Assembly: GCF_021245725.1 (NCBI RefSeq)
Contig: NZ_JAJGSX010000033.1
Location: 33,568 to 97,567, forward strand
Reading direction: 5' to 3'
DNA: 64,000 nucleotides
Origin: Pseudonocardia sp. TRM90224
GTDB lineage: Bacteria; Actinomycetota; Actinomycetes; Mycobacteriales; Pseudonocardiaceae
Below the pieces are notes generated by a model. The model saw nothing but the letters and a program-made list of their open reading frames with translations, did not search any database and was not told the DNA's origin. A program made the translations under genes and the position numbers. Within the stretch, counting starts at the first letter, position 1, and each line of letters opens with the position of its first letter. This document shows positions 1 to 8,233 of the stretch, piece after piece.

Positions 1-2
1 CC

Positions 3-722
3 GGCAAGTGGATCCCGCTGGCGCGGGGCGCCGAGTCGATCGTCCCCGGGATGACGGCCGCCGAGGTCTACGTCTTCACGCGCGAGGCCGCCGACAAGGT
101 CGGCGCCACGAAGATGGACCGCCCCGAGGACGTCGAGCCGCACCCGAAGTCGGGGGTCGTCTACGTCGCGCTCACCAACAACTCCGACCGCGGCGCCGAC
201 GGCAAGGCCGGTGTCGACGAGGCGAACCCGCGCAAGGGCAACAAGCACGGCCAGGTGCTGGAACTGACCGATGACCGCAACGACTCCTCGGCCGAGACGT
301 TCACGTGGCGGCTGTTCCTCGTCTGCGGCGACCCCGCCGACGCCAGCACGTACTTCGCCGGCTTCCCCAAGGACCAGGTCAGCCCCATCTCGTGCCCCGA
401 CAACCTCGCGTTCGACGAGCACGGCAACCTGTGGATCGCCACCGACGGCAACGCGCTGAAGTCCAACGACGGCCTGTTCGGCGTCGCGGTCGAGGGGCCG
501 CAGCGCGGGCAGGTGAAGCAGTTCCTCACCGTCCCGTCGGGCGCGGAGACGTGCGGCCCGATCGTGCAGAAGGACCGGGTGTTCGTCGCCGTGCAGCACC
601 CGGGGGAGAAGGACGGCGCCACTGTCGAGAAGCCGGCGTCGACCTGGCCCGACGGCCCCGGTCACCTCGTCCGCCCGTCGGTGATCGTCGCGCACAGGGC
701 CGGCGCGGCGATCGGCGCCTGA
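3..722 (+). CDS. PhoX-like (DUF839) secreted phosphatase, C-terminal part
   Basis: This is the 3' end of a gene that begins before the window; the reading frame is open from base 3 with no start needed. The motifs DRPEDVEPHPKSG, VYVALTNNSDRG and CPDNLAFDEHGNLWIATDG are typical of the C-terminal part of PhoX/DUF839 proteins, which are calcium- and iron-dependent alkaline phosphatases exported by the Tat pathway. The signal peptide and the rest of the propeller lie outside the window, so export and catalytic residues cannot be checked. The family call is firm; a role in phosphate scavenging is inferred from the family. Confidence 0.85.
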   Translation, partial: GKWIPLARGAESIVPGMTAAEVYVFTREAADKVGATKMDRPEDVEPHPKSGVVYVALTNNSDRGADGKAGVDEANPRKGNKHGQVLELTDDRNDSSAETFTWRLFLVCGDPADASTYFAGFPKDQVSPISCPDNLAFDEHGNLWIATDGNALKSNDGLFGVAVEGPQRGQVKQFLTVPSGAETCGPIVQKDRVFVAVQHPGEKDGATVEKPASTWPDGPGHLVRPSVIVAHRAGAAIGA

Positions 723-772
723 CCCCGCATCGCCAGCTCGGCGAGGCGAGGTTCGGCGCTACGGTGTGCCGC

Positions 773-1819
773 ATGTGTGGCACCGACGCGGGTGATGTCG
801 CTGTTTCCGCTCCGCGGCCCGCGCCGGGCCCCGCCGTCGATCCGATCGCCCTGGAGCCGGTCGACGAGGTGCTGATCACGACGCTCGTCGACAACGTCTA
901 CGACGCGTTGCTGCCGAACGACGAGCGGACCGTGCGCGCGGAGATCGCGGGCGCGTCGACGATCGCGCCGCAGTTCGAGGAGGGGCGCACCAAGGTCGGT
1001 ATGGTCGCGGAGCACGGGTTCGCGGCGCTCGTCACGGTGCGCAGGGGCGACTCGACCACAACGCTGCTCTTCGACACCGGGCTCTCGCCCGACGCGATGC
1101 TCACCAACGCCGACCGGCTCGGCCTCGACCTGGCCGCGCTGCAGGGTGTGGTGCTCAGCCACGGCCACTTCGACCACGCCGGCGGGCTGGCCGGGCTGGC
1201 GGAACGGGTCGGGCCGCGGCGGATGCCGATGGTCGTGCACCCGCTCGCGTGGACGCGCCGCCGGTTCGCCGTCCCCGGGCAGGATCCCGAGATGCTGCCG
1301 ACGCTGAGCAAGCGCGCGCTGGTGGGCGAGGGCTTCGAGGTGCTCGAACGGCGTGTGCCGTCGCTGCTGGTCGACGGGTGCGTGCTGGTGACGGGTGAGG
1401 TGGACCGCACCACCGACTTCGAGCGCGGCATGCCGCCGCCGCACCAGGAGTGGGTCGATGGCGAGTGGCGGCACGACCCGCTGGTGCTCGACGACCAGGC
1501 GCTCGTCGTGCACGTGCGCGGCCGCGGGCTCGTCGTCCTGACCGGCTGCGGGCACGCGGGCGTGGTGAACATCGTGCGGCACGCGCAGCGGCTGACCGGT
1601 GTCGACGAGCTGCACGCGCTGCTGGGCGGTCTGCACCTGAGCGGGCCGGCGTTCGAGCCGGTGATCGGGCCGACCGTCACGGCGCTGTCCGCGTTTGCGC
1701 CCGCTCTCGTCGTCCCCGGCCACTGCACGGGGTGGCGGGCGCAGCACGCGCTGGCCCGCGAGCTGCCCGACGCGTGGGTGCAGAGCAGCAGCGGGACCAC
1801 GCACCGGCTCACCGCATGA
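773..1819 (+). CDS. MBL-fold metallohydrolase, dihydropterin RFA-P synthase-like
   Basis: A 348-residue metallo-beta-lactamase-fold protein. The metal motif SHGHFDHAGG lies at about residues 129-138, with a second block GCGHAGVVNIV near 258 and GGLHL near 284. These three blocks mark the subfamily annotated as 7,8-dihydropterin-6-methyl-4-(beta-D-ribofuranosyl)aminobenzene-5'-phosphate synthase-like, rather than antibiotic-hydrolysing beta-lactamases. The ATG at 773 was chosen because the frame is open far upstream but only this start leaves a normal N-terminus after the preceding stop. Its stop overlaps the next start as ATGA, so the two genes are probably translated together. The true substrate is unknown. 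Confidence 0.85.
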   Translation: MCGTDAGDVAVSAPRPAPGPAVDPIALEPVDEVLITTLVDNVYDALLPNDERTVRAEIAGASTIAPQFEEGRTKVGMVAEHGFAALVTVRRGDSTTTLLFDTGLSPDAMLTNADRLGLDLAALQGVVLSHGHFDHAGGLAGLAERVGPRRMPMVVHPLAWTRRRFAVPGQDPEMLPTLSKRALVGEGFEVLERRVPSLLVDGCVLVTGEVDRTTDFERGMPPPHQEWVDGEWRHDPLVLDDQALVVHVRGRGLVVLTGCGHAGVVNIVRHAQRLTGVDELHALLGGLHLSGPAFEPVIGPTVTALSAFAPALVVPGHCTGWRAQHALARELPDAWVQSSSGTTHRLTA

Positions 1820-2544
1820 TCGACTGGTCCGGGCTCCGTCACGCCTACGGGACGGCGCAGGACGTTCCGGCGTTGCTCCAACGGCTCGAACCGGATCCGG
1901 AGGCCGAGGTCTGGGAGGAGCTGTGGTCGCGGCTCTGCCACCAGGGCGACGTGTACTCCGCGAGCTTCGCGTCGCTGCCCGCGTTGACGTCGGCGATCGC
2001 GGGGTGGCCCCCGGCCGACCGCATCCTCGGCCTCAACCTGGCGGCGGCCATCGTCGCCGGAGCGGACAGGGACGGCAGCGACGCCCGCCAGCGCTACGCC
2101 GCGGAGATCGCGAACCTCGCCTACCTCACCGCCGAGAGCCGGCGAGCCGCGGACCCGGCCGATCCGGCGGCGTACATCTACCTCCTGCAGGCCACCCTGG
2201 CCTTCGACGGGGTGCCGGTCTGGGGGCTCGAGCTGGACAAGCTCGCCGATGGCGAGTACGAGGCACCGTGTCCGACGTGCGGCACCGAGAACTACATCGT
2301 GATCGGGGAGGACGGCCGCTTCACCACCGTCGAGGAGTACGTGACCGACCCCGCCGCCGTCCGCATACCGCTGCGGCCCGCCGTCCTGGACGGTCTCGCC
2401 GAACGGCTCTGGAACACCGCGCGCGGCGACGGGCAGCAGGACGTCGCCGACCGTCTGAGACACCTGTTCGGCCACGGCACCTGCGGGCAGTGCGCGGCGC
2501 AGTTCGCCGTCGCGGAAGCGATCGCGACGGCGGCAGCGGGCTGA
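1816..2544 (+). CDS. Hypothetical protein with two Cys pairs
   Basis: A 242-residue soluble protein that I do not recognise with certainty. It has a CPTCG pair in the middle and a CGQC pair near the C-terminus, which could together bind one zinc. The N-terminal half is helical and resembles HEAT-like hypothetical proteins found next to polymorphic toxins, but no toxin gene is present here. It is coupled to the MBL hydrolase by an ATGA overlap. A strong hairpin (repeat family A) begins 11 bases after its stop and could end the transcript. Confidence 0.75.
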   Translation: MIDWSGLRHAYGTAQDVPALLQRLEPDPEAEVWEELWSRLCHQGDVYSASFASLPALTSAIAGWPPADRILGLNLAAAIVAGADRDGSDARQRYAAEIANLAYLTAESRRAADPADPAAYIYLLQATLAFDGVPVWGLELDKLADGEYEAPCPTCGTENYIVIGEDGRFTTVEEYVTDPAAVRIPLRPAVLDGLAERLWNTARGDGQQDVADRLRHLFGHGTCGQCAAQFAVAEAIATAAAG

Positions 2545-2555
2545 AGGCCGAATCT

Positions 2556-2614
2556 CCCCACCGTTTTGTGCACCTGCGCGGCCGCAGAGCGCGCAAGTGC
2601 ACAAAACGGTGGGG
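2556..2614. repeat. Palindromic repeat family A, copy 1
   Basis: An inverted repeat with two 25-base arms (one mismatch) around a 9-base loop, beginning CCCCACCGTTTTG and ending CAAAACGGTGGGG. The outer arm recurs at 27298-27367 and 27868-27930, but the inner bases differ. Its position just after a stop codon suits a terminator here. Confidence 0.85.
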
Positions 2615-2705
2615 AAGTTCGACGGGGTGTCGCGCCGCCGCCCCAGTGGGCTTCCGTTCGCCGCCGGACGAGCTCCTTGCCGACTGACATCGCCGGGCCT
2701 TAGGC

Positions 2706-2721
2706 TGTCCGCATCCGGACA
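2706..2721. promoter_or_regulatory. Palindrome upstream of Rieske operon
   Basis: TGTCCG-CATC-CGGACA is a perfect 6-4-6 dyad, 50 bases before the Rieske start and three bases from the PcaR-like box. It may be a second operator or an upstream half of the promoter. No binding protein can be assigned from sequence alone. Confidence 0.4.
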
Positions 2722-2724
2722 ACT

Positions 2725-2741
2725 TGTTCGTTAATCGAACA
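2725..2741. promoter_or_regulatory. Candidate IclR (PcaR-type) operator
   Basis: TGTTCGTTAATCGAACA is a 6-5-6 perfect dyad about 30 bases before the Rieske start codon. From memory, the PcaR/PcaU box is GTTCGATAATCGCAC; this site keeps GTTCG, TAATCG and the terminal AC. The operon's third gene encodes a PcaR/PobR-type IclR protein, so autoregulation of the operon through this site is the natural reading. Confidence 0.6.
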
Positions 2742-2771
2742 CCACGGCAGAGCGGCCGAGGAGACTCCGTC

Positions 2772-4187
2772 ATGCGCGCAGAGGACAACCGGAAGATCAC
2801 CGAGACCGGACCAGGCACACCCGCGGGCGACTGGATGCGCCTCTACTGGCAGCCCGCGGCACTGACCGAGGAGCTGGAGACGGAACGGCCGGTCGTCCCG
2901 GTCCGCCTGCTCGGTGAGGACCTCGTGCTGTTCCGCAACGACGCCGGCGAGCTGGGCCTGATCGACCGGCGCTGCGCGCACCGCGGCGCCGACCTCGCGC
3001 TCGGCCGGCTGGAGGACGGCGGCCTGCGCTGCTACTTCCACGGCTGGCTGTTCGGGACGGCCGGCAACTGCCTCGACACCCCGGCGGAGCCGGAGGACAG
3101 CCAGCTGCGCGCGAAGGTGCGCATCCGCTCGTACCCCGTGGTCGAGCGCAACGGGATCGTGTGGGCCTACCTCGGCGATGGTGAGCCGCCCGAACTGCCC
3201 GCGCTCGACTGCTTCACCGCGCCCGACGCCTACACGTTCGCCTTCAAGGGCTATCTCGACTGCAACTGGCTGCAGGCGCTGGAGGTCGGCATCGACCCCG
3301 CGCACGCCTCGTACCTGCATCGGTTCGAGGAGGACGACAACACCGGCGACAGCTACGGCAAGCAGTTCCGCGGCGCGTCGCTGGGCACCGACCTGCCGAT
3401 GACGAAGATCCTGCGCGAGTACGGCCGCCCGGAGATCCTCAACGCCCGCACCGAGTACGGGCAGCGCATCGTCGCGCTGCGCAAGCTCGACAAGGACGGC
3501 CTCGACGGGTCGTCGACGCACGTCCGGATCACCCACCAGGTGTTCCCGCACGGGATCACGATCCCCATGAGCGCCACGATCGCGATCACGCAGTGGCACG
3601 TCCCGATCGACGACTTCTCCTGCTACTGGTACGCGATGTTCACCAGCCTCGACGCTCCGGTCGACCGCGCGACGATGCGCGCGCAGCGGCTCGACGGCAT
3701 CACGCTGCCCGACTACAAGCCCGTGCGGAACCGCGCCAACAACTACCTCTTCGACTTCCACGAGCAGCGCACCCAGACCTACACGGGCCTCGGGAAGGAC
3801 ATCAACGTCCACGACCAGATGGCCGTCGAGGGCCAGGGCCGCATCTACGACCGCAGCCGCGAACGGCTCAGCCGCTCCGACCGCGCGATCATCACCTTCC
3901 GGCGGATGGCGTTGAAGGCGATCGACACCGTCGCGGCCGGCGGGCACCCCGACACGCTCCTCATGGACACCGCCGACGTCGAGAGCCGCGGCCCGATCCC
4001 GCTCGACGGCATCGGGCCGACGGGGGAGTGGGAGACGTACTGGGCCGAGTCGATCGCCGACCTGCGAAAGGCCAGCCCATGGGCGTCCGACCTGCGGGCC
4101 GCGCTCGCCACCGGGCCGGCCGGGGTGCCCGGCTCGCCCGTCGAGCCCGACCGCTCGCAGCTGCCCGACGCCTACGGCCGGGATTGA
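2772..4187 (+). CDS. Rieske aromatic ring-hydroxylating oxygenase, alpha subunit
   Basis: A 471-residue oxygenase. The Rieske [2Fe-2S] ligands are C68-x-H70 (CAHRG) and C87-x2-H90 (CYFHGW). The mononuclear iron site is D175-x2-H178-x4-H183 in DPAHASYLH, the usual D-x2-H-x4-H pattern. Length and the single-subunit layout resemble phthalate 4,5-dioxygenase and 3-chlorobenzoate dioxygenase alpha subunits. It would hydroxylate or demethylate an aromatic substrate with electrons from a reductase, but no ferredoxin or reductase gene is nearby, so one must be borrowed. The gene leads an operon with a GS-like ligase and an IclR regulator. The ATG was chosen over an upstream in-frame ATG at 2724, which would overlap the operator. 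Confidence 0.9.
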   Translation: MRAEDNRKITETGPGTPAGDWMRLYWQPAALTEELETERPVVPVRLLGEDLVLFRNDAGELGLIDRRCAHRGADLALGRLEDGGLRCYFHGWLFGTAGNCLDTPAEPEDSQLRAKVRIRSYPVVERNGIVWAYLGDGEPPELPALDCFTAPDAYTFAFKGYLDCNWLQALEVGIDPAHASYLHRFEEDDNTGDSYGKQFRGASLGTDLPMTKILREYGRPEILNARTEYGQRIVALRKLDKDGLDGSSTHVRITHQVFPHGITIPMSATIAITQWHVPIDDFSCYWYAMFTSLDAPVDRATMRAQRLDGITLPDYKPVRNRANNYLFDFHEQRTQTYTGLGKDINVHDQMAVEGQGRIYDRSRERLSRSDRAIITFRRMALKAIDTVAAGGHPDTLLMDTADVESRGPIPLDGIGPTGEWETYWAESIADLRKASPWASDLRAALATGPAGVPGSPVEPDRSQLPDAYGRD

Positions 4188-4195
4188 GCGGCGTC

Positions 4196-5632
4196 GTGGG
4201 CTTCATCGAGAAGTTCGGGCTCTGGACCGAGGAGCAGCAGGCGGCCGGCCGCGACGTGCTCGCCCGGGTCGAGCGGGATGACGTGCACTCGGTGCGCCTG
4301 TCGTTCGTCGACCAGCACGGGTTGCTGCGTGGCAAGACCGTCCCGGCGACGGCGCTGCCGGCAGCCTTCGCGAACGGGATCAAGTGCGTCTCGACGCTCG
4401 TCCTGAAGGACACCTCGGGGCTGACCGCGTTCCCGGCGTTCAACGCCGACGGCGGGGTCGGGATGGCCGAGCTGGCCGGCGCGTCCGATCTGGTCATGGT
4501 CCCCGATCCGACGACGTTCCACCCCGTGCCGTGGGTGGAGGGCACCGCGCGGGTCGTGTGCGACCTGCGCTTCCAGAACGGTGAGCAGGTGCCGTTCTGC
4601 AGCCGTGGGGTGCTGCGCACCGCGCTCGAGCGGGCCACCGCGGCCGGATTCGACTACCTGACCGGCCTCGAGATCGAGTTCCACCTCTACCGCAGGGCCG
4701 GCCATGCCCCGAACGCCGACGGGATCGGCCTCGGCACCTTCCCGACCCCGGTCGAGCCGATCAACTACGGCAACCAGCTGCTCGCCGAGGACCGCGGCGA
4801 CGAGGTGGAGCCCGCGATGTCGCGGTTCCGCGACGTGCTGGGGCGGATGGGCATCGAGCTGCGCAGCATCGAGGTCGAGTACGGCGCCAACCAGCTCGAA
4901 GTGACGCTCGACCCCACCGTCGGGCTGCGCTCGGCCGACGCGATGGTCCTGCTGCGCAGCACGATCAAGCAGGTCGCGCGGCGCAGCGGCTACCACGCGA
5001 CGTTCATGTGCCGGCCGCAGGTGCCCGAAAGCAGGTCGAGCGGGTGGCACCTGCACCAGACGCTGCTCGACGGCGCCACGGGACGCAACCTGTTCGTGCC
5101 CTCCGACGGCGACGGCCCGATCTCGCCGACCGGCGCGCGGTTCGTCGCCGGTCAGCTGGCGCACGCCGCAGCGGCATGTGTCTTCGCCAACCCGACGATC
5201 AACGGTTACAAGCGGTTCCAGCCGTACTCGATGGCGCCCGACCGGATCGCGTGGGCCCGCGACAACCGCGGCGCGATGATCCGGCTGGTCGGGTCGGCCG
5301 TCGACGGCTCGACGCACATCGAGAACCGGGTGGGGGAGTCGGCGGCGAACCCGTACCTCTACATGGCCTCGCAGCTGCATTCCGGACTGGAGGGCATCGA
5401 GCGCGGGCTGGACCCCGGCCCGTCCGCCGACGATCCGTACACCGCTGAGGCGGGCAGGCTGCCGGCGAACCTCGCCGAGGCCGTCGCCGCGCTCGAAGCG
5501 GACGCCGGGATGGCCCGGGCGTTGGGTGCCCGGTTCGTGCACTACTACGCGGCGCTCAAGCGGGCCGAGATCGCCCGGTTCGAGCAGGCCGTGACCGACT
5601 GGGAGCAGCGCGAGTACTTCGATCTGTTCTGA
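4196..5632 (+). CDS. Glutamine-synthetase-like gamma-glutamyl ligase
   Basis: A 478-residue GS-fold protein. Metal and substrate motifs are visible: EIEFHLY near residue 158, EYGANQLEVT near 231, GWHLHQTLLDG near 282 and ENRVGESAANPYLY near 376. The N-terminal VDQHGLLRGKTVP is typical of the GlnA3/PuuA/IpuC-like group, which joins glutamate to amines rather than making glutamine. It sits between a ring oxygenase and an IclR regulator, so ligation of an aromatic or other amine before oxidation is plausible, as for TdnQ/AtdA1 in aniline degradation. The GTG start is nine bases after the preceding stop; a TTG overlapping that stop is an alternative. Confidence 0.85.
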   Translation: MGFIEKFGLWTEEQQAAGRDVLARVERDDVHSVRLSFVDQHGLLRGKTVPATALPAAFANGIKCVSTLVLKDTSGLTAFPAFNADGGVGMAELAGASDLVMVPDPTTFHPVPWVEGTARVVCDLRFQNGEQVPFCSRGVLRTALERATAAGFDYLTGLEIEFHLYRRAGHAPNADGIGLGTFPTPVEPINYGNQLLAEDRGDEVEPAMSRFRDVLGRMGIELRSIEVEYGANQLEVTLDPTVGLRSADAMVLLRSTIKQVARRSGYHATFMCRPQVPESRSSGWHLHQTLLDGATGRNLFVPSDGDGPISPTGARFVAGQLAHAAAACVFANPTINGYKRFQPYSMAPDRIAWARDNRGAMIRLVGSAVDGSTHIENRVGESAANPYLYMASQLHSGLEGIERGLDPGPSADDPYTAEAGRLPANLAEAVAALEADAGMARALGARFVHYYAALKRAEIARFEQAVTDWEQREYFDLF

Positions 5633-5657
5633 GACGCGGGGAAGGCAGGGGAAGCAG

Positions 5658-6464
5658 GTGGCGAAGCTGAACGAGCGGGACGAGGCCCGCCGCGCGAGCA
5701 GGGAGCTGGACGGGGACAGCCGCGGCGACTACTCCGAGGCACTGGAACGCGGCCTGCTCGTGCTCACCGCGTTCGAGCGGGCGGAGGAGCGGATGACCCA
5801 GTCGCAGCTCGCGCGCAAGCTCGACCTGCCGCGGGCGACCGTGCGCAGGGCGCTGCTGACGCTTGTCCACCTCGGCTACGTCGTCACCGAGGAGCGCGCC
5901 TACCGCCTTGCGCCCAAGGTCCTGACCCTGGCCTCGGCGTACCTGTCGACGAACCCGGTGAGCCACGTCCTCCAGCCGTTGTGCGACGAGGTATCGGCCG
6001 GGTTCGGGGCATCGTGCACGGTGGCGGTGCTGGACGGCGCGACCGCGATGATGATCGTGCGGGCGGTGCCGCGCCAACCGCTCGCGATCGGGCAGGGGGT
6101 CGGCTTCACCGTGCCGGCGACCCGGTCGGCGCTGGGGCAGGTGCTGCTGGCCGGGCTCGGCGAGGACGAGCTGCGTGCGCACCTCGCCGATCACTGTGCC
6201 GAGCACTGTTCGGGCGACCCCGATGGCGCCGCGATCAGGGAGGTATTGGCGGAGGTCGGGAAGCAGGGCTTCGCCTACGTCGCGAACGCGGTGGAGGCTG
6301 GCTTCCACTCGATCGCCGTGCCCCTGCTGCGCTGGGACGGGACACCGGTCGCCGCGCTCAACGTCGGCTCCAGCGTCGAGCACCTGACCAGGGCGGACAT
6401 GCTGGAGAAGGTGCTGCCGGCGCTGCTCGACCGGGCGCGGGCGGTGCGGCCGCAGCTGGTGTGA
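5658..6464 (+). CDS. IclR-family regulator, PcaR/PobR type
   Basis: A 268-residue regulator starting at GTG, with a GGGGAAG-type ribosome site just upstream. The winged helix-turn-helix spans about residues 35-85 (MTQSQLARKLDLPRATVRRA) and is followed by an IclR effector domain with the GVGFTVPATRSALGQVLLAGL block. The pattern matches the PcaR/PcaU/PobR branch, which senses aromatic acids such as protocatechuate pathway intermediates. It is third in the operon and probably binds the box at 2725-2741. Effector identity is not visible. Confidence 0.85.
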   Translation: MAKLNERDEARRASRELDGDSRGDYSEALERGLLVLTAFERAEERMTQSQLARKLDLPRATVRRALLTLVHLGYVVTEERAYRLAPKVLTLASAYLSTNPVSHVLQPLCDEVSAGFGASCTVAVLDGATAMMIVRAVPRQPLAIGQGVGFTVPATRSALGQVLLAGLGEDELRAHLADHCAEHCSGDPDGAAIREVLAEVGKQGFAYVANAVEAGFHSIAVPLLRWDGTPVAALNVGSSVEHLTRADMLEKVLPALLDRARAVRPQLV

Positions 6465-6472
6465 CAGGGAGC

Positions 6473-7507
6473 TCAGCGGCGCATGATCAGCTTGGTGAAC
6501 GGCTCCGCCAGCGCGGCCGGTGCGTCCTCGAAGGACGTGATGGTGGCGATCACGGTCGGGTCGAACGCGCCGCCCGCGACCAGCGCGAGCGGCTCGTCCA
6601 GCAGCGAGCGGGTGTGCACCCAGCCGGTCCGGAACGTCACGACGTTCATGTACATCGCGTAGACGGGCAGCGCCACGGGCGCCCCGCGGTGCACGGCGCC
6701 GCTGGTGCAGGTGCAGGTGCCGCCCGGGCCGGTGGAGCGCAGCGCGAGGGCCAGCCCGTCCGCAGTGCCGCTGGCATCCACGGTGACATCGAACGCCCCG
6801 ACGTCGAGCGTGTCCGGCTCGATCGCGACGGTCCGCAGGCCCAGCTCCGCGGCCTGCCAGAGGGTTGGACCGGCCGGCCGCGGAGCCGCGACCAGTACGT
6901 CCGACGCGCCCAGCGCGCGGGCGTAGAGCGCGGCGTAGAGCCCGATGCTGCTGCTCGCGGCGGCGGCGCCGACGAGCACGGTGCCACCGGGGCATTCCCG
7001 CAGCGGCGGCCCGACGGCGCGCCACGCGTCGACCAGGTTGTCGCCGATGCCGGAGACCCGGATCGGGTCGACATCCTCGGGCACCGGCACGAGCATGTGA
7101 TCGGCGAACGGGACCTCGACGAGGTCGGCGAGGAACCCGCCCCACCTGCCGACGTGCGGCCCCCACCCGTAGCAGGAGCCGGGCGGGACGGTCGTGCAGA
7201 AGGTGTCCTGGCCGCGGCGGCAGCGCCCGCAGCTGCCGCAGGAGATCTGCCACGGCATGATCACATGATCGCCCGGGCGCACGCGCGTGACACCGTCGGC
7301 GACCTCCGCGACGACCCCGACGCCCTCGTGCCCCATCGGGGTGCCGGCACGGAATCGGATGCGGCCCGACATCGCGACGGCGTCCATGTCGCAGGTGGAC
7401 ACGACGAGCGGGGTCACGAGGGCGGCGGCGGCGCTGCCGAGGGTCGGGGCGGGCACGTCGTCGCGCCACCGGGTCGCGCCACGCCCCTCGAACGTCAGCT
7501 GCTTCAC
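6473..7507 (-). CDS. Zinc-dependent alcohol dehydrogenase-like protein
   Basis: A 344-residue medium-chain dehydrogenase. The catalytic zinc region carries GHE at residues 59-61, and the structural zinc cysteines are C90, C93, C96 and C104 in CGSCGRCRRGQDTFC. The Rossmann region is around residues 175-200, but its glycine pattern (VLVGAAAASSSIGLYAA) is unusual. It would oxidise an alcohol or reduce an aldehyde with NAD(P). It follows a TetR gene with an ATGA overlap, so the pair is one transcript and is probably autoregulated by TetR. Substrate is unknown. Confidence 0.85.
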   Translation of the reverse strand: MKQLTFEGRGATRWRDDVPAPTLGSAAAALVTPLVVSTCDMDAVAMSGRIRFRAGTPMGHEGVGVVAEVADGVTRVRPGDHVIMPWQISCGSCGRCRRGQDTFCTTVPPGSCYGWGPHVGRWGGFLADLVEVPFADHMLVPVPEDVDPIRVSGIGDNLVDAWRAVGPPLRECPGGTVLVGAAAASSSIGLYAALYARALGASDVLVAAPRPAGPTLWQAAELGLRTVAIEPDTLDVGAFDVTVDASGTADGLALALRSTGPGGTCTCTSGAVHRGAPVALPVYAMYMNVVTFRTGWVHTRSLLDEPLALVAGGAFDPTVIATITSFEDAPAALAEPFTKLIMRR

Positions 7508-8106
7508 CGCGCGGCCCCCGCCACCAGGCCGTCGAGCACCGCGTCGACCCCCAGCCGGTAGCGGGCGTCGACGGACGCGCGCGAGGCGCCGGCGATCCCG
7601 GCCAGCTCGGACATGACGAACCCGCGGTGCGCCGCGACGATGACGTGCGCCGCCTCGACCGGGTCGAGCGGGTTGCCCAGCCCGTCCAGCCAGGCGCGCA
7701 CGGCGGCGACGGTCATCCGGTAGACATCGGCGCCGACGCGCAGGTCCGACGCGTCAGGGGAGAACTCGGCGAACGGCCGCGAGTACATCACCTCGAACAG
7801 CAGCGGTCGCTCGACCGCGAACCGCCGCGCGGCGTCCAGCAGTGCCACCAGCGCGCCTCGTGGGTCGTCCTGCGCCGGGACCTCGGCGAGCCGGGACCGC
7901 AGCGCGGCGAACCCTTCGAGGTAGATCGCGCGGACCAGGCCGGCCTTGTCGCCGAAGAACTCGTACAGCGCCGCCGTCGAGGCTCCGGCGTCCGTTGCGA
8001 CCCGCCGCGCGCTGATCGCCGCCGGCCCCTCGCGCTCCAGCGTCTCGACGGCCGAGCGCAGAACGGCCGCGCGCACGGCGTCGGTCCGCACCTTCGGTCT
8101 GCCCAT
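7504..8106 (-). CDS. TetR-family transcriptional regulator
   Basis: A 200-residue regulator. The DNA-binding domain occupies roughly residues 10-60, with the recognition segment GASTAALYEFFGDKAGLVRA. The C-terminal ligand domain has a WHG-type pattern (residues 85-190). It is divergent from the hydrolase-LuxR gene and co-transcribed with the zinc dehydrogenase downstream. Such an arrangement usually means that it represses its own operon and possibly the divergent gene. Confidence 0.85.
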   Translation of the reverse strand: MGRPKVRTDAVRAAVLRSAVETLEREGPAAISARRVATDAGASTAALYEFFGDKAGLVRAIYLEGFAALRSRLAEVPAQDDPRGALVALLDAARRFAVERPLLFEVMYSRPFAEFSPDASDLRVGADVYRMTVAAVRAWLDGLGNPLDPVEAAHVIVAAHRGFVMSELAGIAGASRASVDARYRLGVDAVLDGLVAGAAR

Positions 8107-8233
8107 GGGTCGACCCTCCCAGTTTCGGAGAGATGTTTCAATACATGTCTACGAAATATTCGCTCCCTGCTGCGTTGCGCTGCCCCGGTGACATCTGCCC
8201 AGCTCAGGCCGTCGGAGCGCTAGAGTCTGCGGC
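8107..8233. promoter_or_regulatory. Divergent promoter region, TetR / hydrolase-LuxR
   Basis: A 127-base gap with an AT-rich core (8131-8162) in otherwise GC-rich DNA. It contains ACATGT at 8143-8148, flanked by TTTC (8136-8139) and GAAA (8153-8156). This is a reasonable place for the TetR operator, but the dyad is weak and no clear -35/-10 pair stands out. Confidence 0.4.

Noticed and set aside
773..1819. Antibiotic-resistance beta-lactamase
   Set aside because: The fold is MBL but the later blocks (GCGHAGVVNIV, GGLHL) belong to the pterin-synthase-like subfamily, and no signal peptide is present.
4172..5542. A 456-codon minus-strand open frame
   Set aside because: Antisense to the GS-like gene, whose motifs are clear; the antisense product is low in complexity.
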